A stretch of 64,000 nucleotides of DNA from assembly GCF_010501065.1 (NCBI RefSeq), contig NZ_QVMM01000016.1:1-64000 (forward strand). Direction: 5' to 3'. This stretch comes from Dysgonomonas sp. 216 (GTDB taxonomy: Bacteria > Bacteroidota > Bacteroidia > Bacteroidales > Dysgonomonadaceae). The notes beneath the pieces are model-generated. The model was not told where the DNA came from. It did not search any database and saw only the letters and a list, made by a program, of their open reading frames with translations. A program made the translations under genes and the position numbers. The first letter of the stretch is position 1. Each line of letters starts with the position of its first letter. Below are positions 53,710 through 63,895 of the stretch, in pieces.

Positions 53710-54426
53710 ATGAAAACAAACTTCATACAAACATATCTTTCGGTCGATTGTGTAATATTTGGATTTGACGATAATCAGCTCAATATATTACTGGTGAAAC
53801 GGGATGCAGTTGACGGGGAAAAAAAGATACAAAAACTACCCGGTAGCTTAATTTATAACGAAGAAGATGTTGATGATGCAGCAAACAGGGTATTGTTTGA
53901 ATTGACAGGTATAAAAAAGGTTAGGCTACGACAATTTCGTTGCTTTGCTTCACCCGACAGAGCTAATAATCCGGATGATATAAAATGGTTGAACAAAGAA
54001 TATGAACCTAATATAAACAGGTTGGTAACAGTTGCATATTTGTCGTTATGCAAAATTGACCGAAAGTTGAATAATGTATCGAAATACCGTTCAACAGAGT
54101 GGTGTCCACTGAATCTGATTCCCGAAATGCCATTCGATCATAACCAGATACTGAATGAATCGTTGTTGGAAATCAGACGTTGGATTGAACATGATCCGGC
54201 AATTGTTTTCGATTTGCTCCCTAACAAATTTACGATAAGCCAATTGCATAGGCTGTATGAGGCTATATATAACAAGCCGCTTGATATTCGTAATTTCCAT
54301 AAAAAAGTAGCAACTATGGATTATGTACAACCTTTGGAAGAGAGACAGACAGGCGTTTCGCATAGGGCAGCACGCTACTATAAGTTCGATAAGATAATAT
54401 ATAATAAAAGGAAAACTAATATATAA
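53710..54426 (+). CDS. NrtR/Nudix-type transcriptional regulator, probable xylose regulator
   Basis: 238 residues. N-terminal Nudix fold (about 8-150) whose Nudix box region (PGSLIYNEEDVDDAANRVLFELTG, about 44-67) lacks the REUxEE catalytic glutamates, so it should sense a ligand, not hydrolyse one. C-terminal winged helix (about 165-230). In Bacteroides a related NrtR-type protein (AraR) controls arabinose genes; co-location with xylB-xylA-xylE suggests a xylose-responsive counterpart. It probably regulates its own operon. Confidence 0.85.
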   Translation: MKTNFIQTYLSVDCVIFGFDDNQLNILLVKRDAVDGEKKIQKLPGSLIYNEEDVDDAANRVLFELTGIKKVRLRQFRCFASPDRANNPDDIKWLNKEYEPNINRLVTVAYLSLCKIDRKLNNVSKYRSTEWCPLNLIPEMPFDHNQILNESLLEIRRWIEHDPAIVFDLLPNKFTISQLHRLYEAIYNKPLDIRNFHKKVATMDYVQPLEERQTGVSHRAARYYKFDKIIYNKRKTNI

Positions 54427-54442
54427 TCGATAAAAGATAAAT

Positions 54443-55921
54443 ATGTATTTACTAGGTTATGATATAGGTAGTTCGTCTGTAAAAGTGTGTTTAGTAGAGG
54501 CGAGCACAGGAAAAACGGTTGCATCGGATTTTTTTCCGAAGCAAGAGATGAAGATAACAGCGGTGAAACCCGGATGGGCCGAACAAGAACCCGAAATGTG
54601 GTGGGAGAATCTTAAATTGGCTCATGAATCGGTAATGAAAAAGTCAGGTGTAAACAGCCTGGATATCAAAGCCATTGGTATAACATGGCAAATGCATGGG
54701 CTGGTTATTGTCGATAAAGATAAGAATGTTCTACGTCCATCTATTATTTGGTGCGATAGCCGTGCTGTATCGTATGGCGAGAAGGCCTTTAAAACCATAG
54801 GAGAGGGGAAATGCTTGTCGCGTTTACTTAATTCGCCCGGAAATTTTACAGCCTCGAAACTGGCTTGGGTTAAGGAGAATGAACCTCACGTTTACGAAAA
54901 AATAGATAAACTAATGCTTCCCGGAGATTATATCGGGATGAAGCTAACAGGAGATATTGTAACTACTGTTGAAGGATTATCGGAAGGCATTTTCTGGGAT
55001 TTCGAATCAAATAGCTTGTCTGAAGATGTTTTAAGCTATTTTGATATACCAAAAAGTTTTTTTCCGGATGTTAAACCCGGTTTTGGATTACAAGGACAAG
55101 TGTCGGCTAGCGCAGCAAAAGAATTAGGGTTAAAAGAAGGAACTCCCATTTCGTACAGGGCAGGCGATCAGCCAAATAATGCGATGTCTTTAAATGTTTT
55201 CAATCCGGGGGAGATTGCTTCTAATGCAGGAACTTCAGGAGTTGTATATGGTGTGGCCGATCAATTGTGTTTCGACCGTTTGTCTCGCGTAAACATATTT
55301 GCACATGTGAATCATACGGTTGAGCAAAAACGGCTAGGAGTATTGTTGTGTATAAATGGCACAGGTATTTTAAATTCGTGGTTGAAGCGTAACCTAGCTC
55401 TTGAAGGGCTTGGTTATAACGATATGAATGATCTTGCTACAAAATCATCTATAGGTTCAAATGGAGTTACTATTGTTCCATTCGGAAACGGTGCGGAACG
55501 TATTCTGGAAAATCGTGAAGTGAATTGCTCTATACATGGTATTAACTTTAATACTCATAGTAAGAACGATTTGTTACGAGCAGCACAAGAAGGTATTGTG
55601 TTTTCGTACGAATACGGCATGGAAATAATGAAAGAAATGGGTCTGAATATTCATACAATAAAGGCTGGCTATGCTAATATGTTTCTTAGTCCTATTTTCA
55701 GTCAAACATTAGCAGACATAAGTGGCGCAACAATTGAATTATATAACACCGATGGTGCTGCTGGTGCAGCTAAAGGAGCAGGTATTGGTATTGGCGTTTA
55801 CTCAACACCTCAAGAAGCCTTTGTTTCGCTTGAAAAGTTGGCTGTAATTGAGCCCGATCTTAAGTATACAGAGCAGTATAGGGAAGCGTATCAGAGATGG
55901 AAAGATATTGTAAATGAATAA
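54443..55921 (+). CDS. xylB: Xylulokinase
   Basis: 492 residues, FGGY kinase family. N-terminal phosphate-binding GYDIGSSSVKVCLVE, the sugar-site AIGITWQMHGLVIVD with the catalytic Asp in SIIWCDSRA, and C-terminal ATP-binding GAAGAAKGAGIG. Phosphorylates xylulose to xylulose-5-phosphate. Lies 16 nt after the regulator and 23 nt before the isomerase gene. Confidence 0.94.
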   Translation: MYLLGYDIGSSSVKVCLVEASTGKTVASDFFPKQEMKITAVKPGWAEQEPEMWWENLKLAHESVMKKSGVNSLDIKAIGITWQMHGLVIVDKDKNVLRPSIIWCDSRAVSYGEKAFKTIGEGKCLSRLLNSPGNFTASKLAWVKENEPHVYEKIDKLMLPGDYIGMKLTGDIVTTVEGLSEGIFWDFESNSLSEDVLSYFDIPKSFFPDVKPGFGLQGQVSASAAKELGLKEGTPISYRAGDQPNNAMSLNVFNPGEIASNAGTSGVVYGVADQLCFDRLSRVNIFAHVNHTVEQKRLGVLLCINGTGILNSWLKRNLALEGLGYNDMNDLATKSSIGSNGVTIVPFGNGAERILENREVNCSIHGINFNTHSKNDLLRAAQEGIVFSYEYGMEIMKEMGLNIHTIKAGYANMFLSPIFSQTLADISGATIELYNTDGAAGAAKGAGIGIGVYSTPQEAFVSLEKLAVIEPDLKYTEQYREAYQRWKDIVNE

Positions 55922-55944
55922 TTACTTATTAAAAATAAAGAACA

Positions 55945-57273
55945 ATGGAAATTTTGAAAGGATCAAAAGAATTTTTCCCAGGGATAGGAAAAATTAAATT
56001 CGAAGGAAAAGACAGTAAAAACCCATTAGCATTCCGTTTTTATGATGAGAATAAAATAGTAATGGGAAAATCCATGAAAGACTGGATGCGCTTTGCTATG
56101 GCTTGGTGGCATACTTTGTGTGCTGATGGAGGCGATCCGTTTGGTGGAGGAACAATTCATCATCCATGGAATATAGGAAATGATGCTATAAGCCGTGCGA
56201 AGTATAAAATGGATGCAGGTTTCGAGTTTATGACAAAAATGGGATTCAATTATTACTGTTTCCATGATGTTGATTTAGTAGACTTCGGTGCTTCTTGGAC
56301 TGAATATGAAAAGAATCTTCAAACTATTGTTGAATATGCTAAGGAAAAACAAGCAGCATCGGGTATCAAGTTGCTTTGGGGTACTGCAAATGTTTTTGGA
56401 CACGAACGTTATATGAATGGTGCTGCAACAAATCCTGATTTTAATGCTGTTGCTTGTGCCGGTACACAGATAAAAAATGCAATTGATGCTACAATTGCCC
56501 TTGGTGGTGCTAATTATGTATTCTGGGGTGGTCGCGAAGGGTATATGAGCCTTTTAAACACAGATATGAAGCGCGAAAAAGATCATTTAGCTCAAATGTT
56601 GACCATGGCTCGCGATTATGCTCGTAAAAATGGGTTTACAGGAACGTTCCTTATTGAGCCAAAACCAATGGAACCAACTAAGCATCAGTATGATTTCGAT
56701 ACAGAAACAGTAATAGGTTTCCTTCGTAATTACGGACTGGATAAAGATTTTAAAGTAAACATAGAGGTTAATCACGCTACATTGGCAGGGCATACATTCG
56801 AACACGAATTGCAAACGGCTGTTGATGCCGGAATGTTGGGTAGTATTGATGCTAACCGTGGCGATTATCAAAACGGATGGGATACAGATCAATTCCCTAT
56901 CGACCTATATGATTTAGCTCAGGCTTGGTTAGTGATGCTTCCTACCGGAGGTGTTGGTAACGGAGGTGTTAACTTCGATGCAAAAATACGCCGTAACTCC
57001 ACAGATATGGATGATCTTTTCATTGCTCATATTTCAGGAATGGACGTGTTTGCCCGTGGTTTGCTTATAGCAGCTGATATTCTTCAAAATTCGGACTATA
57101 ACAAATTACGTAAAGAGCGTTATGCTTCTTTCGACAATGGTGACGGAAAAGCATTTGAAGACGGAAAACTTACTCTAGAGGATTTACGCACTATTGCTCA
57201 TAAAGTTGGAGAGCCTAAACAAATAAGCGGTAAACAAGAATTGTTTGAAGCTATTGTTAATATGTATATCTAA
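55945..57273 (+). CDS. xylA: Xylose isomerase
   Basis: 442 residues, the larger class II type of Bacteroides. Metal and substrate blocks: [81 protein letters not shown] and [11 protein letters not shown]. Full length with an intact end. Converts D-xylose to xylulose. Forms of this class from Bacteroidales work in eukaryotic hosts, which is known of the family. Confidence 0.96.
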   Translation: MEILKGSKEFFPGIGKIKFEGKDSKNPLAFRFYDENKIVMGKSMKDWMRFAMAWWHTLCADGGDPFGGGTIHHPWNIGNDAISRAKYKMDAGFEFMTKMGFNYYCFHDVDLVDFGASWTEYEKNLQTIVEYAKEKQAASGIKLLWGTANVFGHERYMNGAATNPDFNAVACAGTQIKNAIDATIALGGANYVFWGGREGYMSLLNTDMKREKDHLAQMLTMARDYARKNGFTGTFLIEPKPMEPTKHQYDFDTETVIGFLRNYGLDKDFKVNIEVNHATLAGHTFEHELQTAVDAGMLGSIDANRGDYQNGWDTDQFPIDLYDLAQAWLVMLPTGGVGNGGVNFDAKIRRNSTDMDDLFIAHISGMDVFARGLLIAADILQNSDYNKLRKERYASFDNGDGKAFEDGKLTLEDLRTIAHKVGEPKQISGKQELFEAIVNMYI

Positions 57274-57288
57274 TTGATATTATATAGA

Positions 57289-57321
57289 AATAACAGGCTA
57301 TATTAACTGTAGCCTGTTATT
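57289..57321 (+). terminator. Hairpin between xylA and the symporter, probable attenuator
   Basis: Perfect 12-bp stem AATAACAGGCTA with TAGCCTGTTATT and a 9-nt loop, followed by a short T tract. It lies within the xylose gene cluster, 27 nt before the symporter start. Confidence 0.7.
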
Positions 57322-57347
57322 TGCTAACTTCTAATTAAAACTGACCA

Positions 57348-58739
57348 ATGAAAAACGAAACAAATAAATTCTACATATTTGGTATTACGCTTGTAGCTAC
57401 CCTCGGAGGGCTGTTATTCGGATACGATACAGCTGTTATATCGGGCGCAGAAAAGTCGATACAAGCATACCTTATCGATCCTCTCAACCTGAGTGCCTTT
57501 GCCCATGGTGCCACTGTATCGAGTGCGCTGATTGGATGTATTATTGGGGGAGCCTTATCCGGACTATTGTCTTCTCGTTTGGGAAGAAAAAGGTCTTTAC
57601 AGCTTGCTGCTCTCTTATTCTTCTTATCGGCATTAGGCTCAGCTTGCCCTGAATTCTTATTCTTTACAAAAGGAGAGCCTACAATGGGGCTGCTTTTCGT
57701 ATTTAATATATATCGTATAATAGGAGGAATCGGTGTTGGATTGGCATCGGCCGTATGTCCGATGTATATAGGAGAAATTGCTCCTGCTAATATACGCGGG
57801 CGTTTAGTCTCGTTCAACCAGTTTGCTATCATATTTGGAATGTTGGTTGTATATTTTGTGAACTGGGGTATAGCTAACGGACAGGCTATAGAATGGATAA
57901 ACGATATTGGCTGGCGTTATATGTTTGCCTCGGAAGCTATTCCTGCATTCTTATTTGGTACATTGTTATTTCTTGTACCCGAAACACCCCGCTATCTGGC
58001 TTTGACAAATAAGAACGAGAAAGCACTGTCTATTCTGGAGAAAATTAACGGGTCAAAAGAAAAGGCTACAGATATTCTTAACGAAATAAAGGCAACACTT
58101 ACCGGAGGTAACACCAAAGCTAAGCTATTCTCGTATGGTAAGGTTGTTATTATTGTAGGTATATTACTATCGGTATTCCAACAGTTTGTAGGTATCAATG
58201 TTGCTTTGTATTATGCTCCTCGTATATTTGAAAGTATGGGTGCTGCAAAAGATGCTTCGATGTTACAAACAATAGTAATGGGGCTTGTAAATGTTGTGTT
58301 TACTGTTGTTGCTATACTTACGGTAGATAAATGGGGACGTAAACCTCTGCTTATCACCGGTTCTATAGGTATGGCAATAGGTATGTTCGCTGTGTCGGCA
58401 TTAGCATTTAATAATATAATAGGGATGAGCACACTTGTGTTTATCATTATTTATACTGCATCATTTATGATGTCTTGGGGACCTATCTGCTGGGTGCTTA
58501 TTTCGGAAATATTCCCGAATAAGATAAGAGGACAGGCTGTTGCTATTGCAGTAGCGGCTCAGTGGGCTGCAAATTACTTTATATCATCTACTTATCCGGC
58601 TATGATGGAATTTAGCGGAGGTATGACTTATGCATTCTATGGTATAATGGCTGTACTTTCGGCATTGTTTGTTTGGAAGATGGTACCCGAAACAAAAGGG
58701 AAGACTTTGGAAGAGATGGAAAAAGTCTGGAAAAAATAA
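57348..58739 (+). CDS. xylE: MFS sugar:H+ symporter, probable xylose transporter
   Basis: 463 residues with twelve transmembrane helices. Sugar-porter motifs: GYDTAVISGAEKSI, GGALSGLLSSRLGRKRSL (motif A), RIIGGIGVGLASAVCPMYIGEIAPANIRGR, PETPRYLAL, QQFVGINVALYYAP, PETKGKTLEEME at the end. The closest known relative by style is E. coli XylE. The gene position after xylA supports D-xylose uptake. Confidence 0.92.
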   Translation: MKNETNKFYIFGITLVATLGGLLFGYDTAVISGAEKSIQAYLIDPLNLSAFAHGATVSSALIGCIIGGALSGLLSSRLGRKRSLQLAALLFFLSALGSACPEFLFFTKGEPTMGLLFVFNIYRIIGGIGVGLASAVCPMYIGEIAPANIRGRLVSFNQFAIIFGMLVVYFVNWGIANGQAIEWINDIGWRYMFASEAIPAFLFGTLLFLVPETPRYLALTNKNEKALSILEKINGSKEKATDILNEIKATLTGGNTKAKLFSYGKVVIIVGILLSVFQQFVGINVALYYAPRIFESMGAAKDASMLQTIVMGLVNVVFTVVAILTVDKWGRKPLLITGSIGMAIGMFAVSALAFNNIIGMSTLVFIIIYTASFMMSWGPICWVLISEIFPNKIRGQAVAIAVAAQWAANYFISSTYPAMMEFSGGMTYAFYGIMAVLSALFVWKMVPETKGKTLEEMEKVWKK

Positions 58740-58780
58740 AGATCACCAACTCCATATAAATAACCTTTTAAATCTAAATG

Positions 58781-58819
58781 AAACAGGCTTTCTGAGTATC
58801 AGAAAGCCTGTTTTTGTTT
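58781..58819. terminator. Terminator between xylE and the convergent acyl-CoA ligase gene
   Basis: Perfect 15-bp stem (AAACAGGCTTTCTGA with TCAGAAAGCCTGTTT), loop GTA, T-run after it. The other strand has a weaker tract. Confidence 0.93.
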
Positions 58820-58830
58820 GTCAGTATTCT

Positions 58831-60489
58831 TTAATTGTCTTTTTTTCTGATCTGTGCCCGTTTAATCTTCCCGCTTATTGTTTTGGGTAGTTCGGTAACA
58901 AATTCGATGATACGAGGATATTTGTACGGAGCCGTAACTTTCTTTACATGATCCTGTATTTCCTTTTTAAGCTCGTCAGATTCTTTACCCTGATATTCCT
59001 TCGCTAATATGATAGTGGCTTTTACCAGTTGTCCTCTAACACCTTCGGGATCGGGAACACCTGTTACAGCACATTCTACAACTGCAGGGTGAGTCATCAA
59101 AGCACTTTCTACTTCAAATGGGCCGATGCGGTATCCCGAACTTTTTATAACATCATCGAGCCGTCCAATAAACCAATAGTATCCGTCTTCATCACGCCAA
59201 GCAACGTCTCCTGTATGATAAATATCGTCAGAGTATACTTGCTTAGTTAAAGCTTCGTCGCGGTAATATCCCATAAACAAGCCAAGGGGTTTGCCATTAT
59301 CTGTTTTGATAATAACTTCGCCTTGCTCCCCGGCTTCAGCCGATCGTCCGTCAGCTGTTATCAAATCCATATCGTATACCGGATTAGGTACACCCATCGA
59401 TCCGGGTTTAGGTTCGAGCCAAGGGAATGTTATTATTGTAGGCATAGTTTCGGTTTGCCCAAAAGCCTCCATCATTTTTATGCCAGTGGCCTTATAGAAT
59501 GCATTGAACACAGACGGATTAAGAGCCTCGCCTGCTGTTGTACAATATTTTAAAGCCGAAAGATCGTATTTTGAAAGATCTTCTTTTATCATAAACCTAT
59601 ATACTGTTGGTGGGGCACAAAACGATGTGATCTTTTGTTTTTCCAAAACACGTAACAGCATATCGGGTGTGAACTTTTCGTGATCGTGAACGGCAACACA
59701 TGCCCCAACAATCCACTGTCCGTATAGTTTTCCCCAGACAGCTTTTGCCCAGCCTGTATCGGCAAGGGTAAGATGAATACTGTCTTCAGTAAGGTTATGC
59801 CAATATTTGGCTGTAACAATATGCCCCAACGGATATACATAGTTATGAATAACCATCTTTGGTTCTCCTGTTGTACCCGACGTAAAGTATAAAAGCAATA
59901 TATCTTCGTTAGTATTTACACTTGCCGGACGAACAAAAGGTTCGGCCTTTTCAATACCTTTACGAAAATCGAGCCAGCCTTCGGGAACATTATCGCCACA
60001 CACGATACATTTTTCAATTGTAGGGGATTCGGGTAATGCTTCGTTTATATGTTCGATAACTATATTGTCATCGGTGCAAAGTATGGCTTTTATTCCGGCT
60101 GCATTATTTCGGTAAATAATGTCTTTTTTAGTGAGCAGGTGTGTGGCAGGTATGGCAATAGCTCCAATTTTATGAAGACCTAATACTGCAAACCAGAATT
60201 CGTAGCGACGTTTTAAAACCAGCATCATTTTATCGCCTCTGTTTATTCCGATAGATTGGAAAAAGGAAGCTGCCCTGTCGCTATATTCTTTCATTTCTCC
60301 GAACGTGAAATTGCGAAACTCGCCTTTGTCGTTCGACCAACACATTGCCCTTTTATCTGGGTTAATTTTAGCCCATTCGTCAACAACATCGTATGCGAAG
60401 TTGAAGTTGTCGGGTATATTTACATGGAAGTTTTCTTTAAAATCTTCTGTAGAAACAAATTCAGTTTGTCTAACAAATTTTTCCAGCAT
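58831..60489 (-). CDS. AMP-forming acyl-CoA synthetase
   Basis: 552 residues. ATP/AMP motif LLLYFTSGTTGEPKMVIH, A5-type GQTETMPTI, the hinge region YHTGDVAWRDEDGYYWFIGRLDDVIKSSGYRIGPFEVE and the C-terminal catalytic Lys in LPKTISGKIKRAQI. It activates a carboxylic acid to its CoA thioester; acetate, propionate or a medium-chain acid are options. The preceding gene on the same strand encodes an XRE-cupin regulator, 38 nt away. Confidence 0.93.
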   Translation of the reverse strand: MLEKFVRQTEFVSTEDFKENFHVNIPDNFNFAYDVVDEWAKINPDKRAMCWSNDKGEFRNFTFGEMKEYSDRAASFFQSIGINRGDKMMLVLKRRYEFWFAVLGLHKIGAIAIPATHLLTKKDIIYRNNAAGIKAILCTDDNIVIEHINEALPESPTIEKCIVCGDNVPEGWLDFRKGIEKAEPFVRPASVNTNEDILLLYFTSGTTGEPKMVIHNYVYPLGHIVTAKYWHNLTEDSIHLTLADTGWAKAVWGKLYGQWIVGACVAVHDHEKFTPDMLLRVLEKQKITSFCAPPTVYRFMIKEDLSKYDLSALKYCTTAGEALNPSVFNAFYKATGIKMMEAFGQTETMPTIITFPWLEPKPGSMGVPNPVYDMDLITADGRSAEAGEQGEVIIKTDNGKPLGLFMGYYRDEALTKQVYSDDIYHTGDVAWRDEDGYYWFIGRLDDVIKSSGYRIGPFEVESALMTHPAVVECAVTGVPDPEGVRGQLVKATIILAKEYQGKESDELKKEIQDHVKKVTAPYKYPRIIEFVTELPKTISGKIKRAQIRKKDN

Positions 60490-60527
60490 TTTCTGATAGT
60501 TCTTTTATTAATGTAGGTGGTTGGTTG

Positions 60528-61082
60528 TCAAAAAACTACAGCCAAAAATCTAACTCTTTTATTATCTAAAGCCTTCATTCCGTGAGGCATACTCGAATCG
60601 AAATAAATGCTGTCTCCTGTGTTTAATATTACGTCTTTGCCGTTAATCCTCAGCAGCATACTACCTTCCATAACCATGTTAAACTCTTGTCCCTCGTGGG
60701 TGCTGATATGTATGGGTGTTGTATCGGGTTTTGCCTCAACGGTTACCATAAAAATGTCGGCTTTTTTGTTGTTAAACCCTGCAGCTAACGATTCGTAGTT
60801 ATATTCTTTTACACGTTCAATAGCTAAGCCCTTGTCTTTTCGCGTAATGAAATAACTGTTCATGCGAGGCTCGTCGTCGAACATTAGAGCCGATAACTCT
60901 ACATTGTATTTAGATGCGATAGACTTAAGGAGGCTGATCGAAAAATCTTTTTCTCCGGCTTCGTATTGTAAGTATTCATTAATAGGTATTTCGCACGAAG
61001 CGGCAAACTCTTCGGGCGTCAGATCGAAAGCGTCACGTAGTCCTTTTAAACGTAGCCCTATCTGTCTCAATTCATTTTTCAT
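60528..61082 (-). CDS. XRE-family regulator with C-terminal cupin
   Basis: 184 residues: helix-turn-helix (about 8-62, ATSCE-like region LTPEEFAASCEIPINEYLQYEAGEKDFSISLLKSIA) and a cupin barrel (about 105-180) with HISTHEGQEFNMVMEGSMLLRING and a GDSIYFDSSMPHGMKAL metal-type motif. It probably senses a small carboxylate or its CoA form and controls the adjacent ligase (inference). Own promoter upstream. Confidence 0.92.
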   Translation of the reverse strand: MKNELRQIGLRLKGLRDAFDLTPEEFAASCEIPINEYLQYEAGEKDFSISLLKSIASKYNVELSALMFDDEPRMNSYFITRKDKGLAIERVKEYNYESLAAGFNNKKADIFMVTVEAKPDTTPIHISTHEGQEFNMVMEGSMLLRINGKDVILNTGDSIYFDSSMPHGMKALDNKRVRFLAVVF

Positions 61083-61116
61083 ATAGTAGAGATCTTTGAA
61101 ATAATTTTAGATGAAG

Positions 61117-61124
61117 CAAAGTTA
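61117..61124 (-). promoter_or_regulatory. -7 promoter box of the XRE-cupin/ligase pair (TAACTTTG on minus)
   Basis: The plus strand reads CAAAGTTA, 34 nt upstream of the regulator start codon. Confidence 0.5.
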
Positions 61125-61209
61125 ACTTTTTATACAATAAAATAGAGAAATGTGACATTAAAACTATTTAAATGCAGGTAAAAAGTCTCCATGACAAATA
61201 GCTGATGTT

Positions 61210-62412
61210 TTACATTTTGTTATCGATCCATATATAAGCACGGTATCGGCTTGTTACGCTGACAGGGCATAACGAAAGGTAACCTTTTTCTATCCTACCA
61301 TTGTTTACAGATAATGGGTGCTCATTATTTTTTAATTTATGATCGTGGAATAATGCTCCATCTTTAGGGTTAAAGTCTATCATAAACTTTCCTGACGATT
61401 GTTCCGATATAAAATTGCGGCATAAATGCAAAGCTACTATTCCCATATTGTTGCGTACGTTTATTTCTAAACAGGGTTGCAATTTATATTCGTTGTTTTG
61501 TTGATACACCATCATATCTACGCCAATATAGCCATCATAAACAGGGCTTATATGTTTTTGTATAAAGTGAGATAATAACTCTTTAACATCTTCGAGTAAC
61601 GAAGCATCAATATACTGTGTTATTTTCTGCCTTATTTTTTCTTGCGGTAACAGTATATTTCCAAGATATGCTCCCTTATTGTTTGTTTCGAATAGCGAAT
61701 AGCCCTCAAAATAGATATTTCCTAAGTCGGACCGAAATTCCATTGCAAAATCAATCTTTTTATCCAGAGCATTTTCAACAGAAACCGATCCTTGCTTTTT
61801 TATATGCCCGTGTAGTATTTGCCGCTCGGTTCGGGTAAGCCCGCCGATGGGCAGCCATAATAAACCTCTGCCCGAAGACGAGTAGGGTGCTTTTGCCAGA
61901 AGTTGTACCTTAGAATTATTGACTTCGGATTCAATCTCTTCTAACGATAGATAAAAACGAGGTAATATATCGGGACTTATATTCGTATTGTTGGCTATTA
62001 TGTAGGCCAAACATTCTTTTGCTGTTTGGCGGTTGCTTAAACGAACTAAAGTATTGTCCCATTCGGGGATATCCCAATTGAGTTGATACTCATCTTTCTG
62101 AGTACTGAAAAAATGAATGGCTTGTGGAGATATGCCCCATAAGCTTATTTTTTGGTTTGTATATAACTCTTTGTTTTCCGATATTTTCTGTATTGTTACG
62201 GGCCTAGGCAGATCAATATTATTCCGACAAATGATATGTGTAAACTCTTCCGATAATTCGTTTTCAATCAAAACATAATCTTCAGGCTTAGCATACCATG
62301 CGCAGAGGTAAGCTAGTTCTTTTTGCATACTGACTACATTAGCCGGAGCCATGTAGTATTTCGATTGATTGAGAACAGCTGTTTCGTGTCCCGGATTAAA
62401 GTAGTGAATCAT
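61210..62412 (-). CDS. Uncharacterised ATP-grasp-like protein downstream of hisB
   Basis: 400 residues of unknown function. Features suggest an ATP-grasp fold: Lys174 with the glycine-rich loop SSSGRG (178-183), Glu225-like strand residues, and metal-ligand-type residues Asp299, Glu316 and Asn318 in GVDMMVY and CLEINVRNN. The N-terminal third is unlike families I know and starts MIHYFNPGHETAVLN. No signal peptide. It starts 17 nt after hisB on the same strand and may belong to the his operon. The substrate is unknown. Confidence 0.7.
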   Translation of the reverse strand: MIHYFNPGHETAVLNQSKYYMAPANVVSMQKELAYLCAWYAKPEDYVLIENELSEEFTHIICRNNIDLPRPVTIQKISENKELYTNQKISLWGISPQAIHFFSTQKDEYQLNWDIPEWDNTLVRLSNRQTAKECLAYIIANNTNISPDILPRFYLSLEEIESEVNNSKVQLLAKAPYSSSGRGLLWLPIGGLTRTERQILHGHIKKQGSVSVENALDKKIDFAMEFRSDLGNIYFEGYSLFETNNKGAYLGNILLPQEKIRQKITQYIDASLLEDVKELLSHFIQKHISPVYDGYIGVDMMVYQQNNEYKLQPCLEINVRNNMGIVALHLCRNFISEQSSGKFMIDFNPKDGALFHDHKLKNNEHPLSVNNGRIEKGYLSLCPVSVTSRYRAYIWIDNKM

Positions 62413-62429
62413 ACCGAATTAAGAGATGT

Positions 62430-63545
62430 TTACAAGCTCCCTTTGGTGCTGGGCAGTTCGTAATTGAATATATCTCTGTTTTTGGCCATCTTTATAGCTC
62501 GGGCAAGAGCTTTGAATATTCCTTCAATCTTATGATGTTCGTTTTCTCCTTCTGCTTTGATGTTTAAATTCATTTTGGCAGCATCACTTAACGATTTGAA
62601 GAAGTGCAGAAACATTTCGGTAGGCATGTCACCCACTTTTTCGCGTTTAAATTCGGCATTCCATACTAACCACGGACGTCCACCGAAATCCAGAGCAACC
62701 GAGCACAAGCAATCGTCCATCGGTAATACATATCCGTATCGTTCGATTCCCCGCTTGTCGCCTAATGCTTTCGAAATAGCTTCGCCTAATGCAATAGCTG
62801 TATCCTCGATTGTATGATGTTCGTCTACTTCAAGATCGCCTTTTACTTTTATTGTTAGATCCATACCCGAATGTTTGCCTATCTGGTCGAGCATATGGTC
62901 GAAAAAGCTTAAACCTGTCGATATTTCGGTTTTACCTTTTCCGTCGAGATTTACAGCTATGTGTATATCGGTTTCTTTAGTTGTACGTTTAACTTCGGCT
63001 TTGCGTTCTCCTGCAAATAAAAACTCAGAAACTTTATCCCAATCTGTAGTTTGCAATACACAATATTCTTTCAGTTCGGACGGTATATCTAAACTTTCGT
63101 TTAAAAATATGGCTTTACTCCCTAAATTTTTAGCTAGTTCAACATCGGTTAGTCTGTCGCCAATAACAAATGAGTTTTTTAAATCGTAATCGGCAGACAT
63201 GTATTTTCCTAACAAGCCTGTGCGTGGTTTGCGTGTAGGTGCATTATCTTCGGGAAAAGAACGGTCTATCAATATTTCGTCGAACATTATTCCTTCGCTT
63301 TCCAATGTTTTCAACATTTTGTTATGGGCAGGCCAAAACGTGTCTTCGGGAAAAGAGCTTGTTCCTAAGCCATCTTGATTGGTAACCATAACAAACTCGA
63401 AATCGAGATTCTTTTTTATAAAATAAAGGTTACGGATAACTTTAGGTAGAAACTCCAGTTTTTCAAGACTGTCTATTTGAAAATCAATAGGAGGTTCTGT
63501 TATTATTGTTCCATCCCTGTCTATGAATAATGCTCTTTTTTTCAT
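62430..63545 (-). CDS. hisB: Bifunctional histidinol-phosphatase / imidazoleglycerol-phosphate dehydratase
   Basis: 371 residues. HAD-type phosphatase domain (about 1-165) with [17 protein letters not shown] and [20 protein letters not shown] domain (about 185-371) with [31 protein letters not shown], the HxxxE metal motifs and [14 protein letters not shown]. It catalyses two steps of histidine synthesis. It lies downstream of hisC in one direction, with a composite repeat between them. Confidence 0.96.
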   Translation of the reverse strand: MKKRALFIDRDGTIITEPPIDFQIDSLEKLEFLPKVIRNLYFIKKNLDFEFVMVTNQDGLGTSSFPEDTFWPAHNKMLKTLESEGIMFDEILIDRSFPEDNAPTRKPRTGLLGKYMSADYDLKNSFVIGDRLTDVELAKNLGSKAIFLNESLDIPSELKEYCVLQTTDWDKVSEFLFAGERKAEVKRTTKETDIHIAVNLDGKGKTEISTGLSFFDHMLDQIGKHSGMDLTIKVKGDLEVDEHHTIEDTAIALGEAISKALGDKRGIERYGYVLPMDDCLCSVALDFGGRPWLVWNAEFKREKVGDMPTEMFLHFFKSLSDAAKMNLNIKAEGENEHHKIEGIFKALARAIKMAKNRDIFNYELPSTKGSL

Positions 63546-63573
63546 TCTATAAAAATATGCTTACAAAATAATT

Positions 63574-63656
63574 ATTCTACCAATGTAGAATTTTATCTTC
63601 GTTTCAATACTTTGTAATGTATGTTCAACTCAAAACCTGACAAATCTGACGGTTTT
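63574..63656 (-). repeat. Composite intergenic repeat, locus 4, second unit (minus)
   Basis: On the minus strand: box ACCGTCAGATTTGTCAGG (plus 63632-63656 region) and then the inverted repeat ATTCTAC-N4-GTAGAAT (plus 63574-63591), 61 nt apart. The unit ends 29 nt before the hisB start codon. Confidence 0.75.
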
Positions 63657-63741
63657 TATTTTCTTTTATATTTGCTGTTACCGATAAATATTTTTTGCTC
63701 TTATTTCTTAGCATCCGATATAAAGGATATTTCTTATACTT

Positions 63742-63895
63742 ATTCTGTCCATATAGAATTAAGTCCTGTCTACAACACCTTGTAGAGTATCAGTAGATCA
63801 AAACCTGACAAATCTTACAGATTTTTCGTTCGTTTAATTTATCGTCGGCTTCTTATTGTCAGCTAAGTTATAATCCTCTAATTATAGATAAAAAA
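63742..63895 (-). repeat. Composite intergenic repeat, locus 4, first unit (minus)
   Basis: Starts directly after the hisC stop codon with TTTTTATCTATA. A slightly degenerate box (GTAAGATTTGTCAGGTTTT, plus 63800-63818 region) is followed 61 nt later by the inverted repeat ATTCTATA-N2-GGACAGAAT-type (plus 63742-63759). Confidence 0.7.

Noticed and set aside
63574..63895. CRISPR array or attC-type cassette array in the repeat-bearing spacers
   Set aside because: Only two units per locus, spacing too irregular, no cas or integrase genes and no cassettes between units.
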